NCBI GenBank assembly: GCA_004431415.1
Contig: QPMI01000496.1
Span: 496,001 to 560,000 of the forward strand
DNA length: 64,000 nt
Source: Cyanophora paradoxa
Taxonomy: Eukaryota > Glaucocystophyceae > Cyanophorales > Cyanophoraceae
Direction of reading: 5' to 3'
Position numbers and translations under genes: made by a program
The notes under the pieces: generated by a model
Seen by the model: only the letters and a program-made list of their open reading frames with translations
The model's database searches: none
Told to the model about the DNA's origin: nothing
Part shown: piece by piece, positions 33,101 to 46,700 of the stretch
Position numbering within the stretch: the first letter of the stretch is position 1
Layout of the letters: each line of letters begins with the position of its first letter

Positions 33101-36100
33101 GAGCTTGCTCTGGTCTAGAAGCAGGTTCCCGCATTCGAAGCACGCTCCGCGCCTCCTCCGTAGAAATGCGGCGATCGGAGTCCAGATAAGGAGCAGCAGC
33201 GACAGCGCGATCCCAGCGAGAAGGATGCCCGCAGGCGCGATGAGGATTAGCTTCCATTGCAATACGAATGCTTCGGTGCTGCCGCCAGTTCCGCCCTCCA
33301 ACGGCAATGCTGCGTGCGAAAGATAGAGCCAGATCTAGAAATGAGCTTCAAGCGACAAACTTATATACGTTGCCGCGCATACGCACAAGAGCATTCAGGC
33401 CTGGCGGTCTGCAAATTGATGTTCGTGATGGACAGCCACGTCACGAGTAGCTTGATGATGTCTGGCCAGTTCAACCGCTTCTGTCCGATGATACTGAACG
33501 CTGCGGGCGGCATAGAAATTCGTCAGGATCGGGGTGGCTTGTTGTGCCTTGAGAGCGACAGACCCTGGAGAAGCTGTATGAAGACGCTGATCATTTCGTA
33601 TGTGTCCACCATTTTGCTTGTCTGCATATTCGAAGAAATGAGCAGAGCCAAAACCTTCGCGATCGAATCATGAGCCGCTTTCGCACCCGCGAGAAGACGT
33701 AGGCGGAAAACAAACAGTAAATCCATACACCCGTGAAACCTAAAGCGATTAATGTGGAAAAGTACGGATCATTCCCCGAACATTCTGCGCCCCGCACGCG
33801 GACAAGTCAGATTGTGAAGTTCATTATGCCCGCTATCCTTATCCCCGCGGCGATTGCAACGCACGCTCGCACTGTCCGTTGATTCGGAAGAACCCCTTTG
33901 CGCACTGGCTGCATCGCAGGCCTCTGCGAATGCGAGTTGTCTTCTGGTTAGGTGTTCGGAGATTAAAGTAATGAAGTATAAAGCCAAGCATTGAAATTGC
34001 GCACGTGTATCCTCTTGAGCAAGTCTCAACCCCTCCAGGACAGGCCTCGGGCGGACTGCACTCCTGGGCGACCGTCGGGTTGGCGCTGTTTTGGGTTTAT
34101 TTTCCGACAGTCAGTCCGACAGGGATATTTCCGACATCTGTATATAAAGCGATGCCGAAGCAGGCCTAGGGATGTCAGGCGCACGTGCTACTCCACCACC
34201 CGGGAAGCGCGCGAGGGAAGGTCGTGTTCATCGAGGAACAGTCGATGCCCTTTTTGCACGGCGCGCACTGCCCGAACTCTGAGAACGCCTCTCCCCAGTA
34301 GCCTGCCCCGGACCGTCGGACTGTCCTTAGTGCGGGCTCGAACGCAGTTGCAATCACGAAGCAACTGACCGGAGGAGCACACGCATTGAGCTATCGAGGC
34401 CGCCCCCAGCAGCGCTGTCGTGGAGCCGTTTATGCACTTGTTACATCGCGTCTGATTCGTGAGCGGTTGGTACTCCCCGATCGGGCACAGGCTACATCTG
34501 GCGTCCTGCCCCGAAAGGGACACCGTCCCCGCAGCACACGGCCGACAGGAATCTAATAAATGCAAGCGCAAAGTTAATATAATAGTCCTGGTAACCGGTC
34601 ACTGCCACCAAACAACGTGCCTCTGTACGTGGATTGATATGACCCCGGAGGACAGGCTGAGTGCGATTGCAGTGTCGGATTTCGCAAGCGAGCGCTTATT
34701 GTTAGTATAAAGCTTTGCTACTCGCACCTGTGTAGAGCAGCGAGAACGTGGCGGAGTAAGGGCTCGCAAATGGAGCGCTAGCGATCGACGCGTCCCCGTC
34801 ATAGGTCACAGTCAAATTGCCAGTTCCGGGAGGATGGCCGTCCCTGTAAGTTCTGCTCGCACCCGCGAGCGTTCTCTCATTGTGATTTCAGTACGCATTC
34901 GATTGTGAGCACCTGCATATAATCCGTGTGCTCGACTCAAAATCAGAGATCACTTTATAAAAGACTCCTTCGGGGCTCGAGAAGAAGCACGGCATGCCGC
35001 GGACGAAGCGCTCTCCAGAGATGGTCACAGCTTGCCCTCCGATGGTGGAAAGTTCGAGTGGGATTGCAGCAGTAACCACGAACGGCTCTGGAAGAATGCA
35101 CATGTATTAGATTCACGAATTTAGAACACGTCGCAATCGATTCGAGCTTCAATTTGCAAACAGCGAATCGAGAAGAAAGAGAGCGCATGCGCACCGACCA
35201 CAACCAGCACGGTTGAAGAATTCGAGTATACAGAATTCGAGGCGGATACGAGGACTCTGTACGTTCCTGGATTCGACCACTGGTATGACAGAGCGTTCAA
35301 TGCCTCTTCGCCTTGGTACATGCTTGGCTTCTGCGATGCCGGGTCCGGATCGAGGATCTGAACGGAGAACCTGAGGGATCCTCCGCCGGAGGCAGCCGGC
35401 TTGAAGCGCAGCGCGTCCCGAAAGGCGACGACGGCGGACAGCGCCGGCGCCGTGGAGTTCACTTCGTCGAGCACGGTCATGCCGAGGCCGGCGATGAGCG
35501 GCTCGACGCGAACCGCCTGGCTCGCGCTCTGCGAGCTCAGATCGTTCCGCACAGTGACGACGACGACGACATCGCCAGGCGTGGCGAACTGGTGTGAGTG
35601 CCGAAGTCCGCTGGTGGTGACGTTCGCCTCGTCGCCAAAACGCCACTCGACGGACAAGGATGAGCCCCTCTCTACGAAAGCCACTGCTTCGAGGGCGCTG
35701 GCGATGCCGATCTTCGCTGGAATCTGCAGCTGAAGTCCTGCGATGGGCACCTGCGAGTCCGCATGCAGCGCGCTCTGCAGCGCAACCGCAGTCCCGCCCG
35801 CTTGGGCCGTAAGGGCGAGTCGAAAACGGCCTGCTGGCGGAGCTGTGAACGCGAATGTGAAGAAGTCGGCGAAACCGGCGGGCGAAAGAGCCAGCAAAGG
35901 TGGCGGCTGCTGCTGCAGCGCTCGTCGGGATTCCGACGCCACTAACGTCAGTGCGAAGTACGAAGAGTGCGCGTGAATGGCTCGGCCTCCCCTCCTGGGC
36001 TCCAGAGTGCAAGAAACTTCAGTCTGCGCCTCGAATGCGGTCCGATTGCCGCAAACAGTTGTAGATTCGTCGGGCTCATCTGACAACAAAAAGTCAGATC

Positions 36101-38330
36101 TCTTACATGCATGGTGACGGCGCGACAGCGATGAGCGCATGCCGCAGCGCGTGCTCACCAACAATGACGGCATGGTACTCTACGCGCGCGAAGCTCGAGG
36201 CGGACGAGTCGAGAGGATCTCCCAGGCGCACGGGGAGCGCCAGAACGAGGTCGCCGGTCCCAAGGCCGGTGGCCAGCGTGAAGGTGTGCAAGTCTCGGGG
36301 GAATCCGTCGGCCGGGGCGGCCCACGATTCCACGCGGGCTCCGACAGATCCGTTGCCTGCAAGCGTGATGTCTCCAAAGGACTGGAACAGCGCGAAAATT
36401 CCTCCTCCGTCCCTGACATTCTCTTAGGATTGCTGGGCATTGCGCAATTGGAGCTATTTGGCGTGCACCTGCGAGGAATAATGGAGCACAATATGCTTTT
36501 CCTTGCCCGCAACAAGCGACTGCCGTCTAGCATCGAGTCATTGCAAACAATCGTGGTGCTGTTGTCAGGAGCATCTGCACATCGGCGCGTTAGTGTTGCG
36601 ATGCCCCGCGGAAGAAATTGGATCTATGAAACGACGTACCGAAAACCTGAAGCGCGCAGGTGTCGAACGCTTGCGGTTCAACGCCTGCCGAGAATGATCT
36701 CAAGCTTGCAGGGCCTGTCAGCAGGTCCGCTGTCGGCAAGGAGAGCGCGATCGTCTGCGACGGATAGGGGCGATCGTCCCGCAGGAAGACTCCCGGAGAG
36801 CGGCCGCCTCGCGCGCCGAAGTCGACGCTGAGGTTCCCGACGGTCGAGGAGCCGGCAGCGGGCACGGCGACTCTGCCAAACGCCCAAGGCACCGTGTCCA
36901 CGGCCAGCCCCGCGCGCAGCGCCCGGTAATCGACGTCAATGGTCGAGGTCGGGCTGCGAAACACGAGAGGCGCCGGGCAGATGGCCTCGCTGGTGCTGTC
37001 TGGAAGTTCATAAACTGTGAATGCGCTTTCCAGGGTCGCAAAAAGGCCCGCAGGCTTGCGTGCGACTCTTAGCGTGCCCGAGCCGGAAGTATTTGCCAGG
37101 ATTTGAATTGCAAAAGAATTTCCTGTGGCTGTAGATTGCGGCTGGTCCAAGACCTGAAGTTTGTCCGTCAGCTGCAGCAATTTAATGTGCGCTGGAATAA
37201 TTCGAGTACCTGCACTGAGCCACGTGCCTCCGCGGCTTCGAAATACAAGCCGAAAAGCAGAGCGACGGATCTCGGGTTCTGCTGCGTTGTTTCCTACGTA
37301 TCGCAGCACGGGTTTCATGGTCAGAGAGCTCATAGCGCCGGCGCCGCTCGCAACGACAGATTGTTTCATTATCACGAGCAGTAGCGGACCTCGATGGGTG
37401 TGAGCGTGCAGGTTATTGGATCGCCAGGAAACAATGAAGAGGCTGGGCAAGAAAGGCTGGCACCGGCAATGACGGCTGTGTGATGCGGTAAATTGAATAA
37501 GTATAGGAATCATCATAGAAATCACATCGCGCACTTGTCAGTGTGATGGAGAAAAGCGTGTAGCTGCTGTTGCCAACGCTCACGGCGAGGGAGCTGCCGG
37601 AGAGGCCGGCGAGCTCGAACGAGACGAGCAGGTTGACCGTCCCTTCGTCGGTGAGGTCCGAGAGGGCGAGGGACGCCTCGAACTGGCTTCCGACCTCCGG
37701 CCCGGAGAGGGGGAGGGCCTCGGGGGCCGGGTACGAGCTCTCCTCGCCCTCCGCCACAGCGACGATCACCTGCGGGGGGTTGAAGGCGTCCCTCCGCGCG
37801 TAGACGGCCGCCCCGGACTTGCGCGGGTAGAGCGTGCACGTGAAGACGCCGGCCGAGGGGACGACGTACTTGTTCGGGCACGCAACTCTGCTTGTCAGGT
37901 CGGCATCGTCTGCGCGCGCGTTCTCGTGTTAAAGTCGTTTAAATCTCCATAAATGTTCACATGGCAGCGCGCGTGACGGACCGTAAACGAGGACAGAGGA
38001 GGAGAGACGAACGGTCGTCCCGTCCCTAAGAGCCAGCGCGAAAGATCCGTGCCCTGACGCCGGGCCCGCTACTGCGGTGAAGGTGATATTCGCTCCATCG
38101 GCGGCGCTGCCGCCTACGGCTGCGGACGCGAGCGCCCCTGCGACGGAGATGCCAACGACATCGCTCGCGCCTGCGATGGGAGCGCCTGCGCGGCGAAGGG
38201 CGACTGTCCCCGGGAGGGAGTCTCCAACCCGCACAAAGCCGCCGGCCTCAAAGAGAACTATACTCGTCTCGTCGGGCGTGCTTTCGAGCGGATCTGTCGC
38301 TGGAGCCGCGAACGCTGCGCACGCGCATTC
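30184..38330 (-). CDS. Large surface protein: PKD, IPT/TIG, Cys-rich repeats, multi-pass membrane domain
   Basis: Many exons; the 5' end is uncertain (first supported exon ends near 38330). Extracellular part: beta-rich repeats (VACPNKYVVPSAGVFTCTLY), two PKD domains (SVEWRFGDEANVTTSGLRHS, and YQWSNPGTYRVLVSASNSVY) and an IPT/TIG domain (STIGGQAVTISGERFVRGMP). A GCC2/GCC3-like Cys-rich stretch (CRPCAAGTVSLSGQDARCSL, CPIGEYQPLTNQTRCNKC) leads into YWGEAFSEFGQCAPCKKG. Membrane part: LIALGFTGVWIYCLFSAYVF, RLNWPDIIKLLVTWLSITNI, LILIAPAGILLAGIALSLLL, FMYAEPSIECTLEYGHYATL, ALYGFLVLNFRHKYSYWSLL, TLVDFLFLYAALLLQAVYK and IYLWCFLSMLRIVVINWF. The order matches the large surface receptors/channels of protists that carry a TRP-like C-terminal membrane region. 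The cytosolic tail after 31096 (to 30184, Ser/Glu-rich) may be a separate gene. It is a paralogue of the plus-strand gene at 40.7-53.3 kb. Confidence 0.7.
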
Positions 38331-40705
38331 CCCATTAATGCGATTCAGTGCGCATGAATATTGCAAATTGCATGCGCATGCCCCGTTAACGTGACCCCAT
38401 CAACGCGTGGATACGTCTCGCATGCGCACCTGTGTACAAACTTTCGCAAACCGAGAGATAGACGCAAAGCCAGCAGGCAATTGCAAGTCGCAGCGCTAGC
38501 CGAGTCCGCGAGATATACATATCTCGAACTCGTCTTGCACTATATAATATTCAGCTGTGTCTTGCATTCATATATGCATGATCAATGATCATGATGACAT
38601 ACATGCATAAAGATATGTGCAGGCTCTTGCTAGCAAAGTCGCGTGCTCATTGTCAGGCCACTCGAGCTCGGGCCTGCGGTGAGATCTACATATGCATGCA
38701 TATGCATATGCACGCGCCGACCGCAAATCTAGTCATCAAATTCGTCGTTCTTGCTAGCTATAGAGCTGGCGTACAGGCCTAAAGCCGATCGATATCGTTT
38801 GCAACACACCAGCACGCTGCAGCTGCGAAACTGAGGACCCGGGATAGCCCGAGGAATTCGAAATGCGGAGGAATGCTTCCACAAATTACCGTACCATGAC
38901 CGCAATGCATGCGGCGCCCTGCGCGTACTCTGCCAGAATGTGCGTGCGGTCACCGGGTGGCAACTTTTACTGGCTGCGTGACTGGCAAGTTACTGAGTCA
39001 CTGCCGCGGTCCGTGCCACTCCGTGGACCGTGGGCCGTGGCGGTGCAACACTGGCGCAGTCTGGCCGCCTGTGCCACGGTGAGCCCAGCTGCAGGCCCCA
39101 GGCCCCCAGGCCCCATCATGGGATTCATGGCCCCCATACCGTGTAGAACAATATTAATTCGCACGATATTAGTTCGTTTTTAGACCCAGACCTCGACCAT
39201 AGTAATTAGTTCGGTCTCAAATTAGTGCGTTTTTTCGTTTCCAGTGTATGGGGCGAGGGGTACACACCGTACCCCTATGGCATTTTCTTAGCGTCCTTTT
39301 ATTAGTGCGGTCTCAAATTAGTGCGTTTTCACGGCAAAAAACGCACTAATTTGGTACCGAACTAATATTAAATTATGCGCGAACTAATAGTCTGTTGCAC
39401 GGTAATCCGGGGCCCATTCTGAGTCATGGGCCCCGCGGCCTCATGGCATGTCCACAGTGGACAGTACTAGTACTGTACTACTAGTACTAGTAGTCCACTG
39501 CCAGCGCTACCGGACCTAGTAACGGACCGGTACCTTGGCGGCGTTGGCGCCAGTCAGCCATAAAAAACGCTGAGCGAGGAGGCGTCGCTGGCGGAAAACG
39601 CCAAGCGTAGCGGCCGCTGGAACCTCGCGAGCGAAGCGACAGCCAGCGACCACAGCCCTAGTACCGGTAGCCTGGCCGCCAGGCACGCCAGAGTCTGCGT
39701 CTCAGTCGACGTCTCAGACTCTCAGAGTCTGCGCTGCAGAGTCAGTGCAGAGTCACTGCAGACTGCACATGCCATGAATGGCCCATGATGCAGATCTACT
39801 AGGCTAGATCACAGCGATTCACAGGTACTGCAGCCTGCAGGCTGCAGCTGCAATCTGCAGTCCGACGTTCCGACTCGGCGACGGTCACCTGACCAACTTT
39901 GCAAGCCTTTGGAAGTTAATTTTGCATGCGGTAAAGACGATTTTAATTAATTCCGTCTGGTCACCTGACAGTGACTCACCGCATAATCCTAATATGCCAT
40001 GGACCATGGTGATACTGTAGTACTAGTAATCTCAGCTGAGGATTCAGTGGCCATGGGCCGGGGCACAGCTGCGCAGCCGCACAGGCTGCCGCCGGCGCCC
40101 GCCGCCTGCCGCAGTTGAGCGGCGAAGTTGGGCCTCTCAGGCCCCCCCCAGGCTCTCAGGCTCTGCCGGCCCGGCGGCCGGCCGCCGCGGGCCGGGGCGT
40201 TGTACTGTGTGAACTTGTACAGTGTACTTGTAGGTATGAGTTGTGCTTTAACTTAGTAATTGAAAGTACGTGCGATAAGCTAAGACAGTTATAAAGACAT
40301 AAGCTAAGCTAGCCCCAGCCGGCGCGGCGGCCTGCAGCAGCGCGCGACGCACTGAGTGCCAGTGTGCCACTGATCTTCAGCTCGCGCGCCGCTCGCCATC
40401 GATACATCCGCCGTTTATCTGGTCAGCCGTGCACTGCGCGCATTGCGCGCGCATGCAATTGCAAGCGCTGCAGCGGGAGATGAGAATGATCCTGAGACAC
40501 CTTTAAGCAAGCCTGCGCCGAGGCCGTATGCGTATATGCGTATGCGTGCATGCTTATATTCAGCCTTAATATGAGACGTCCACGGGCATGTACATATACG
40601 AGAACGCCCGTGCAAAGAGCTCTGTTGCCAGAAGAGCGTGGGCAGGCGGCGCAAATTCGACTTGCGCGTGTACATGTGGCTGCGTCCGGCTTCCGGTCCA
40701 GCGCC
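38331..40705. other. Divergent intergenic region, repeat-rich
   Basis: It lies between the two head-to-head large genes. It holds a TA-flanked MITE-like element (39139-39402), a dense GTAC/ACTAGT palindrome patch (39455-39500), CTCAGACTCAGAGTCTGCAG-like repeats (39700-39780) and GGTCACCTGA boxes (39886, 39959). Upstream exons of either large gene could be hidden here. Confidence 0.5.
39139..39402. mobile_element. MITE-like element 1 (264 bp, TA target duplication)
   Basis: Imperfect terminal inverted repeats CCGTGTAGAACAATATTA and, from the other end, CCGTGCAACAGACTATTA. A TA dinucleotide flanks both ends. Internally ATTAGTGCGGTCTCAAATTA is repeated, with AT-rich sequence and no ORF. The non-autonomous DNA transposon call rests on structure only. 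Confidence 0.6.
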
Positions 40706-43700
40706 ATGTTCACGGGCTGCAGCTGTCTAATTGTTGCTGGAGTTCTTCTTTTAGCGTCGTTTACACTGGCTCAAGGTCTGGTCCTTACCTCCAGTTCCAG
40801 TTCCAGATTGATCGAATACAAATGCTTTAATGTTTATTGTCGCGATCGGCACAACTCTGACTGAGACAGTGCAGACTACGCGCTCAGCCTCACGGATCGC
40901 GGGTCCATTACGCAGACTGCGGGCTCCTTCCAAGCGCGAACCTTTGCCGCTGGCGTGGCGTACCAGGTCGAGGTCTCCCCGGGCCAGCTAAGTTATCGCT
41001 TTGCGGTCTTCGGCGGCCAAGGCTGGCAGAGTGGCGGCGGCAACAACGAAGAGGATTACAATGATATTTGGATGCTTAATGCTGGACAACAGCACCCCGC
41101 ATTCGGTCCGCGCTCGCCCCTCGAGCGCGTACCGCGTATATACGTAGCGCCACACGTTTATACGCTCGCGCAGGGGCTGGGGCCTGGACAGATTCAGGAA
41201 ACATGCCAGCTGCTGGTGGGCACTACTCATGCTCGTGGGACGGGTCGAGCTCTGCATCTACGTCAAAGATATACTGCTCAGGTGCGCATTACAATTATTC
41301 TTTCTTGCTTTCTGGATTCCCCTTGCTCGAGCTCATGCCCAGTCAACGGAATCTGTAGGTGGACAGTCCAGCAGTGGCCCGTGGTCGACTCGACTCTTCA
41401 GTCTGCCGTCATCGTCTCTAGCGAGTCGAGATTCGCTCGCAGCGATGCCGGTTGCGAGGGGCGGGCATTGCTCTACCTTCTACGGTTCGCAGTACTGGGT
41501 GAGCGCTTTGTACGATTAGCCTAGTAGTACTTGAGATCACGGCCGGCAGTAAAAGCCGGCCAATACAAACAGTACTAGTCGATTGCGCGCGCCCACTCAC
41601 TGCGAGCGTGTCTGGATCCGAACAGGTGTTCGGCGGCTCTTCGTCGACTATTGAGTTCCGAAACGACCTCCTGAGATACAGCGTCTCGTCCGATTCATGG
41701 ACCAGTGTCCAGGCGGACGGACAGAAGATCATACCGGGACGAAAGCACGCGGGATGCGCCCTTATCGGTGCGTGCACACATGCGTTGCAGGGATTCGATC
41801 GCGCCTGCAGCTGTTCAGGAACCGGCTGCGCAAACGCAGGGAATCAATGGTACATTGGCGGCGGGCAAACGGAATTCAACGAAGCATTTACCTTGTAGTA
41901 AGCCTCAACACATGTCATGCGTTTGTTCGCACGACGGCCTCGACTTAGCATTCGCAGCGCGGTGAATTTGGACTCGCCGACAACCTTCAGGGTTGTCTCT
42001 ACATACGGAGGCTCCGCGTACGCGTACGCCTCCAGCATACGCCTCGCGGCCTGCCGGGAGCTCCTGCTGTCTCTTTACTCGACCGGAGACCTTCTTGTCA
42101 TCAATCCTGCGGGTGTGCATACATGTACAATTGCGAGAGATTTTCCACGCACCCGGTTTATCTTTACTGTGCTCAGATGGCGCTGTGCTCGCCTCTCAAA
42201 CAACTAATTTCGCACTTGAGAATGCCGCCGTGGCCTCTGATCAGTCATCGGACACCTGCAGAATGTGCGGCGATAGCGATTCGAATTCGGATTTTCATTC
42301 TGCGCCTGTGATGACTGGGGTGCAGGTTTGTAGCGACGGGCAAGGATGTAGTGGAGTCTAATGCTCAAGGAATAAGCATTGCTAGTGCAAACTTCTACAC
42401 TGCCACGGGTGATTGATTTGTTAACCTACGACTTGGAGCGGTCTGTCTGGCTGGCTATATCTGACAAGAGCCTTGCTCTAGCCACGATACCGCCAATGTC
42501 GATCTCGTGGACATTTCCGTCTCCTGCCGAGAGCCCCGTCTCGTCCGTTGCGCGCGGCAGCGCTCTCACCCTGGTCTATTCGTCCGCCACGCGCACGTTT
42601 TCCTCTGCCACGGCTTCCCTCGTGCGCGAGAACTCAGACGGATCCATCGGAGCCACCCTCGTGCGCCAGCTAAGCAAAGGACGTCTCCGTTAACGTTGTC
42701 TGATCTGATGCAAATAAATGCGAGCAGTTTCAATTCCCGGACTCGATATCTTTTCTCGTCTCCGGTGGCACTATCTCTTTGTCCGTGCCATCGCGTGTGG
42801 GCAGCGGCCACTTCAAGATACAGATAACAACTCTGGCCCCCTCCAACTTGAATCTGCGCTCGCCGAGGCTCCACCTTCCTTCCAGTGAGCTTTTAAACTT
42901 ACGCCTTCACGATATTAATCATATGTGTACAATTTGCGGTCGAACAAATTTACGCCTTCACGATATTAAAAATAAGAGTACAATTTGCGGTCGAGCACGT
43001 GATCAAAACCAGATTCTAAAGGACTGAAACTGGATGCACGTGCACAGCGGGACTTCTAAACATTTCTTCCCCAACTGCTGGGCAGAAGGTCCCGCTGGGC
43101 TACTCTCTACTCGTCGCGTGGACAAACGCTTCCACTTCGTTCGCGGCATATGCAACCTTGCATCTCAGTGCAGGTGGCTCGATTCAGGTCCGCTGAACAT
43201 ATCACTAGATTTGCGTTGACGTTGGCGGCTGAGATCGCAAATTAAATTAAATTCGCTCATGGGCTGGCACGAACGCAGACATGGCAGGCGACAAGGAACC
43301 TGAACAGCTTCAGCGTGAGCAGCAGGAGCTCCAGCCTCTACTTGGCAATACCCACAGACCTCGCGCTGCGAGAGTACGCGATCATTGTCGAGGAGCGCAG
43401 CTCGACGCCATACGCACAGGAGATCCTGCCGTACTTCGTGCTGGCGGCCGCAGGTACGAGACACCCTCATGATCATGATTCAGTACTAGTAGTACCAGTA
43501 GAAGGTTTCCGAGCCTAAGAACCTTCGCGCGTGCAGAACCTCCAGCCGCACCGGTAGCCGTCAACAACACGCAGCTGCAGGTCATGAACGCCACCCAGGC
43601 CCAATTGACCATTGGATTCTCCCGTGGACAGGGCGTCTTATTCGCAACACTCAGCTGCACGAGTGTCCGGGGATCGTTCTCCAGCTCCTCAGCTCTCACT

Positions 43701-46700
43701 GACGCGGACGCCGGCGGAAAGCTGCTTGTCCTTGTCACGACACCCTCCTACTCCGGGAGCTTTGTGCTCTCGTGCAGTGTGGCCTTGAAGGGCTTCCAGA
43801 ATCTGCAGTCCTCTGCTCTCACTCTAACTCCGGCAACTATGCCAGCTGGTCCGCGTAGTGGATTGCGTAGCCTGATTTTTAATCTCTTGGTTGAATAACG
43901 ATGTGCGTGCTCTCAGCTATCCCATCGGCGCCATCCTCTTTCATGACGACGGTGCTTTCGGCTACTGTCCTTTCAACTTCCTTCAAGTTCAATAGAGAAG
44001 AAAGCGTCTCCTCTGTCGAACTGAATTGCACTGGGTTCGGAGGACCTTACTCAAAGATCACCCCCGTCACGGACGACGACGCAGCAGGAAAATCCATCAC
44101 GCTTACCACTGCGCCTAAGTACGATGGCGAGTACAGTCTTTCATGCAACGCTGCAGTCCGCGCAATTACGGGCCTCCTGTCACCAAGCGTCGTCCGAACT
44201 GGAATCACGGTCCCCTCAGGTGCACAGTTCGATGCTTGTTTAAAATGGATAAATCTGATGCATTATTACACGCAGAGACGCCCTCGAGCCCGTCGCTGGT
44301 GTCCGTCTCCGTGCGGAAGAGCACGGGGCAGACGCAAGTCCTCATCACAGTTGCATACGCCGCCGGCCAGAACGTTACGAGCGCGACCGTGACGTGCACC
44401 GGCTTTGGCGGGCCGTACAGCAGAACGATCTCAGTCGCGGATTCGAGCTCGGCAGGCGCGAGCCTCACCCTCGACGTCGCTTCTACTGATGTCGCGGGGA
44501 CGAGCTATGTCCTCTCCTGCTCTGCACAAGTGCGGGCCGTCACCTCCAAATCTTCGTCCCTCTTGGATATCGGGCAGATCACTATGCCTGCGGGTGCGAG
44601 CCGGATTTCTCATGATCAAAGCGATGATCAAGTCCGCGCTCTCGTGTAGAAATTCTCACGTGCGCGTACATGCGCAGAGCCCGACTCGACATCACAAATT
44701 TCATGCGCGCGGCGCGGCGTTCTCGTCGGCCCAGGGACGCAGCTAAACTGCACCTTCACGCCGCGCAAGGTCGGCGTGAGTGCCGTGGCGGACGTTAGCT
44801 ACATCCATCTGGTTGTAGAAGGGGCCGCGGCCACCAGCCTCCTCCCGCGCACTCTCGCGAGGAACTTTACTTTCTCCTTGCATCCCGGCTCGATGTCGAG
44901 CGTGTTCCAAGTCGCCGCACACCTGCGCTGGAATGGCGTCAACACGACCGTGGCAGCGTTCAATTTCACGGCCTACGATGTCCCGTCGAACAACGCGACG
45001 AATCTTGCCTGCGCTCCGCACATTTTAAGAAGCTCGCCGCAAGCGTGCACGGTCGCTTTCCGCAAGAGGGTCAACCCGAACACTTCCACGCAAGTATATG
45101 CGCATCTGGCAGAAGTGCTCCTCACGCCTGCTGGGAACGGAACGGCCATGGTCGCCGGCGGATTTGACGAGTACGCAAGCGTTATCAATCGCTCTTTACT
45201 AGTCGGACCTGTCATGGGCGTATCTGAAACCAAAGTGGATCTACCTGCCGACGGAGGCACGGTCAAATTCATTACAGACGTCTTTGAGGAGCCCGACGAA
45301 ACAACTAACATTGCGGTGCCCCGGTTTGCACCTTCCAACCCAAGGCCTGCTCCTTTCAGATTAAATATCCCGACACGCATTCCACGGTCTCAGGTCGACA
45401 TTACTCCGCGGGCGCTCGATGAACGTGACTGTGATTCCCCGCTTTGCCGGGGAGCGCATCTACGCAAACTGCTCGGCCCTCGTGCTCGACCCGGCCCGCT
45501 TCGCGAACCTCGATCTGCAGATTGAAGTCGCTTTCGGGCGGGACGCGTTCCTCGTAAACACGACGTCGGCTCAGTCTCCAACCACGTTCTGCAGAGAGTT
45601 CTTCGTAACGCGTGCGTGTTGCATGCATTGCACGGCTTGATGGCCACGCTCGCTGACCTCTGGTCGAATTGAATAGTTGGGTCTATTTCTCTGCAAGCTG
45701 CGACCGACCAGAAGCTACCGACCTCCACGGGCTACGTGGGAGTGCGCGTCTTGATGGCCAGCAGCAGATTTAGTAATATGTCGACCGTCGCAGTGTTTGC
45801 CTCGCCAGGTGGGTAAATAAAGGATATCGATGTTGAAAGGCGCGATCGACTATAAGAGAATCTCAGATTCGCAAACGGAGCTTCGCTGTCCCTCCGTTGT
45901 CACCCTCTCATCGAACACTCAAAATAGCTTCGTGTGCACACTCATTCCAAAGTTTGGACTCGGAGGAGATGTCGTGCTTGGTGCTCGAATATTCGATTCT
46001 CAAGCTCGAGCTCGTCTTGACTCACACAACCTGAGAGTTTGACATTTGCCCGTGCACGCAGCCGCTTTGAGCAACTTCCGGGCCGAGATTCCCGAGGGCT
46101 CCACTGTCGTCTTTCCGAGAGCGCGGCTCGAGGGGAAGACAGGGCGCCTTTACGGCAAATCGTTCTCGGTTATTGTGGACGTCGACGCCAGCGCCAGCGC
46201 AGCAAGCACATCAGCCGTCCGAAGTGGAACAATCGGCATGAATCTGCTAAGCATGTTCCAGGGCTGCTGCCAGGACAATTTCCAGAGCTGCTGCAGTAGA
46301 GACATTCTTATTTATCCCGCCGCCGACGAAACTTCGCGCGTCGAGTGTGCCGACAAGTACATGATTCAGGGCAGCTCGTTGACTTGCGACGTGGTTCCGC
46401 TGGCCGCGGTGCGCGACATCACGGCTCTTGGTCGCTCTTAAGCTTTTATTGTGAATGACTACGAACTGCGCTGTTTTCGACTGCGCAGAACACGACCGTT
46501 GTCGTCCCGCGATCGAATTTGGGCGTTCCCGTTGTCGGAGGGGCATTGCAGAGCGCGTCAAACTTTTCCGACGCGAGAACATTCGACAGCCGCTTCACGT
46601 TTTCAGTGACGAGCGCAGCCGGAGCCGTAGGCGAGGGGTATGGGGCTGTGCTTCTCAGCGAAGCGCTACCCGGGACCATCTCGCTGAACTTCTCTGTGGA

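Noticed and set aside
39455-39500. Short spaced palindromes suggesting a CRISPR-like array
   Set aside because: Nuclear eukaryotic DNA, no regular spacers, no cas genes; only a GTAC/ACTAGT patch.
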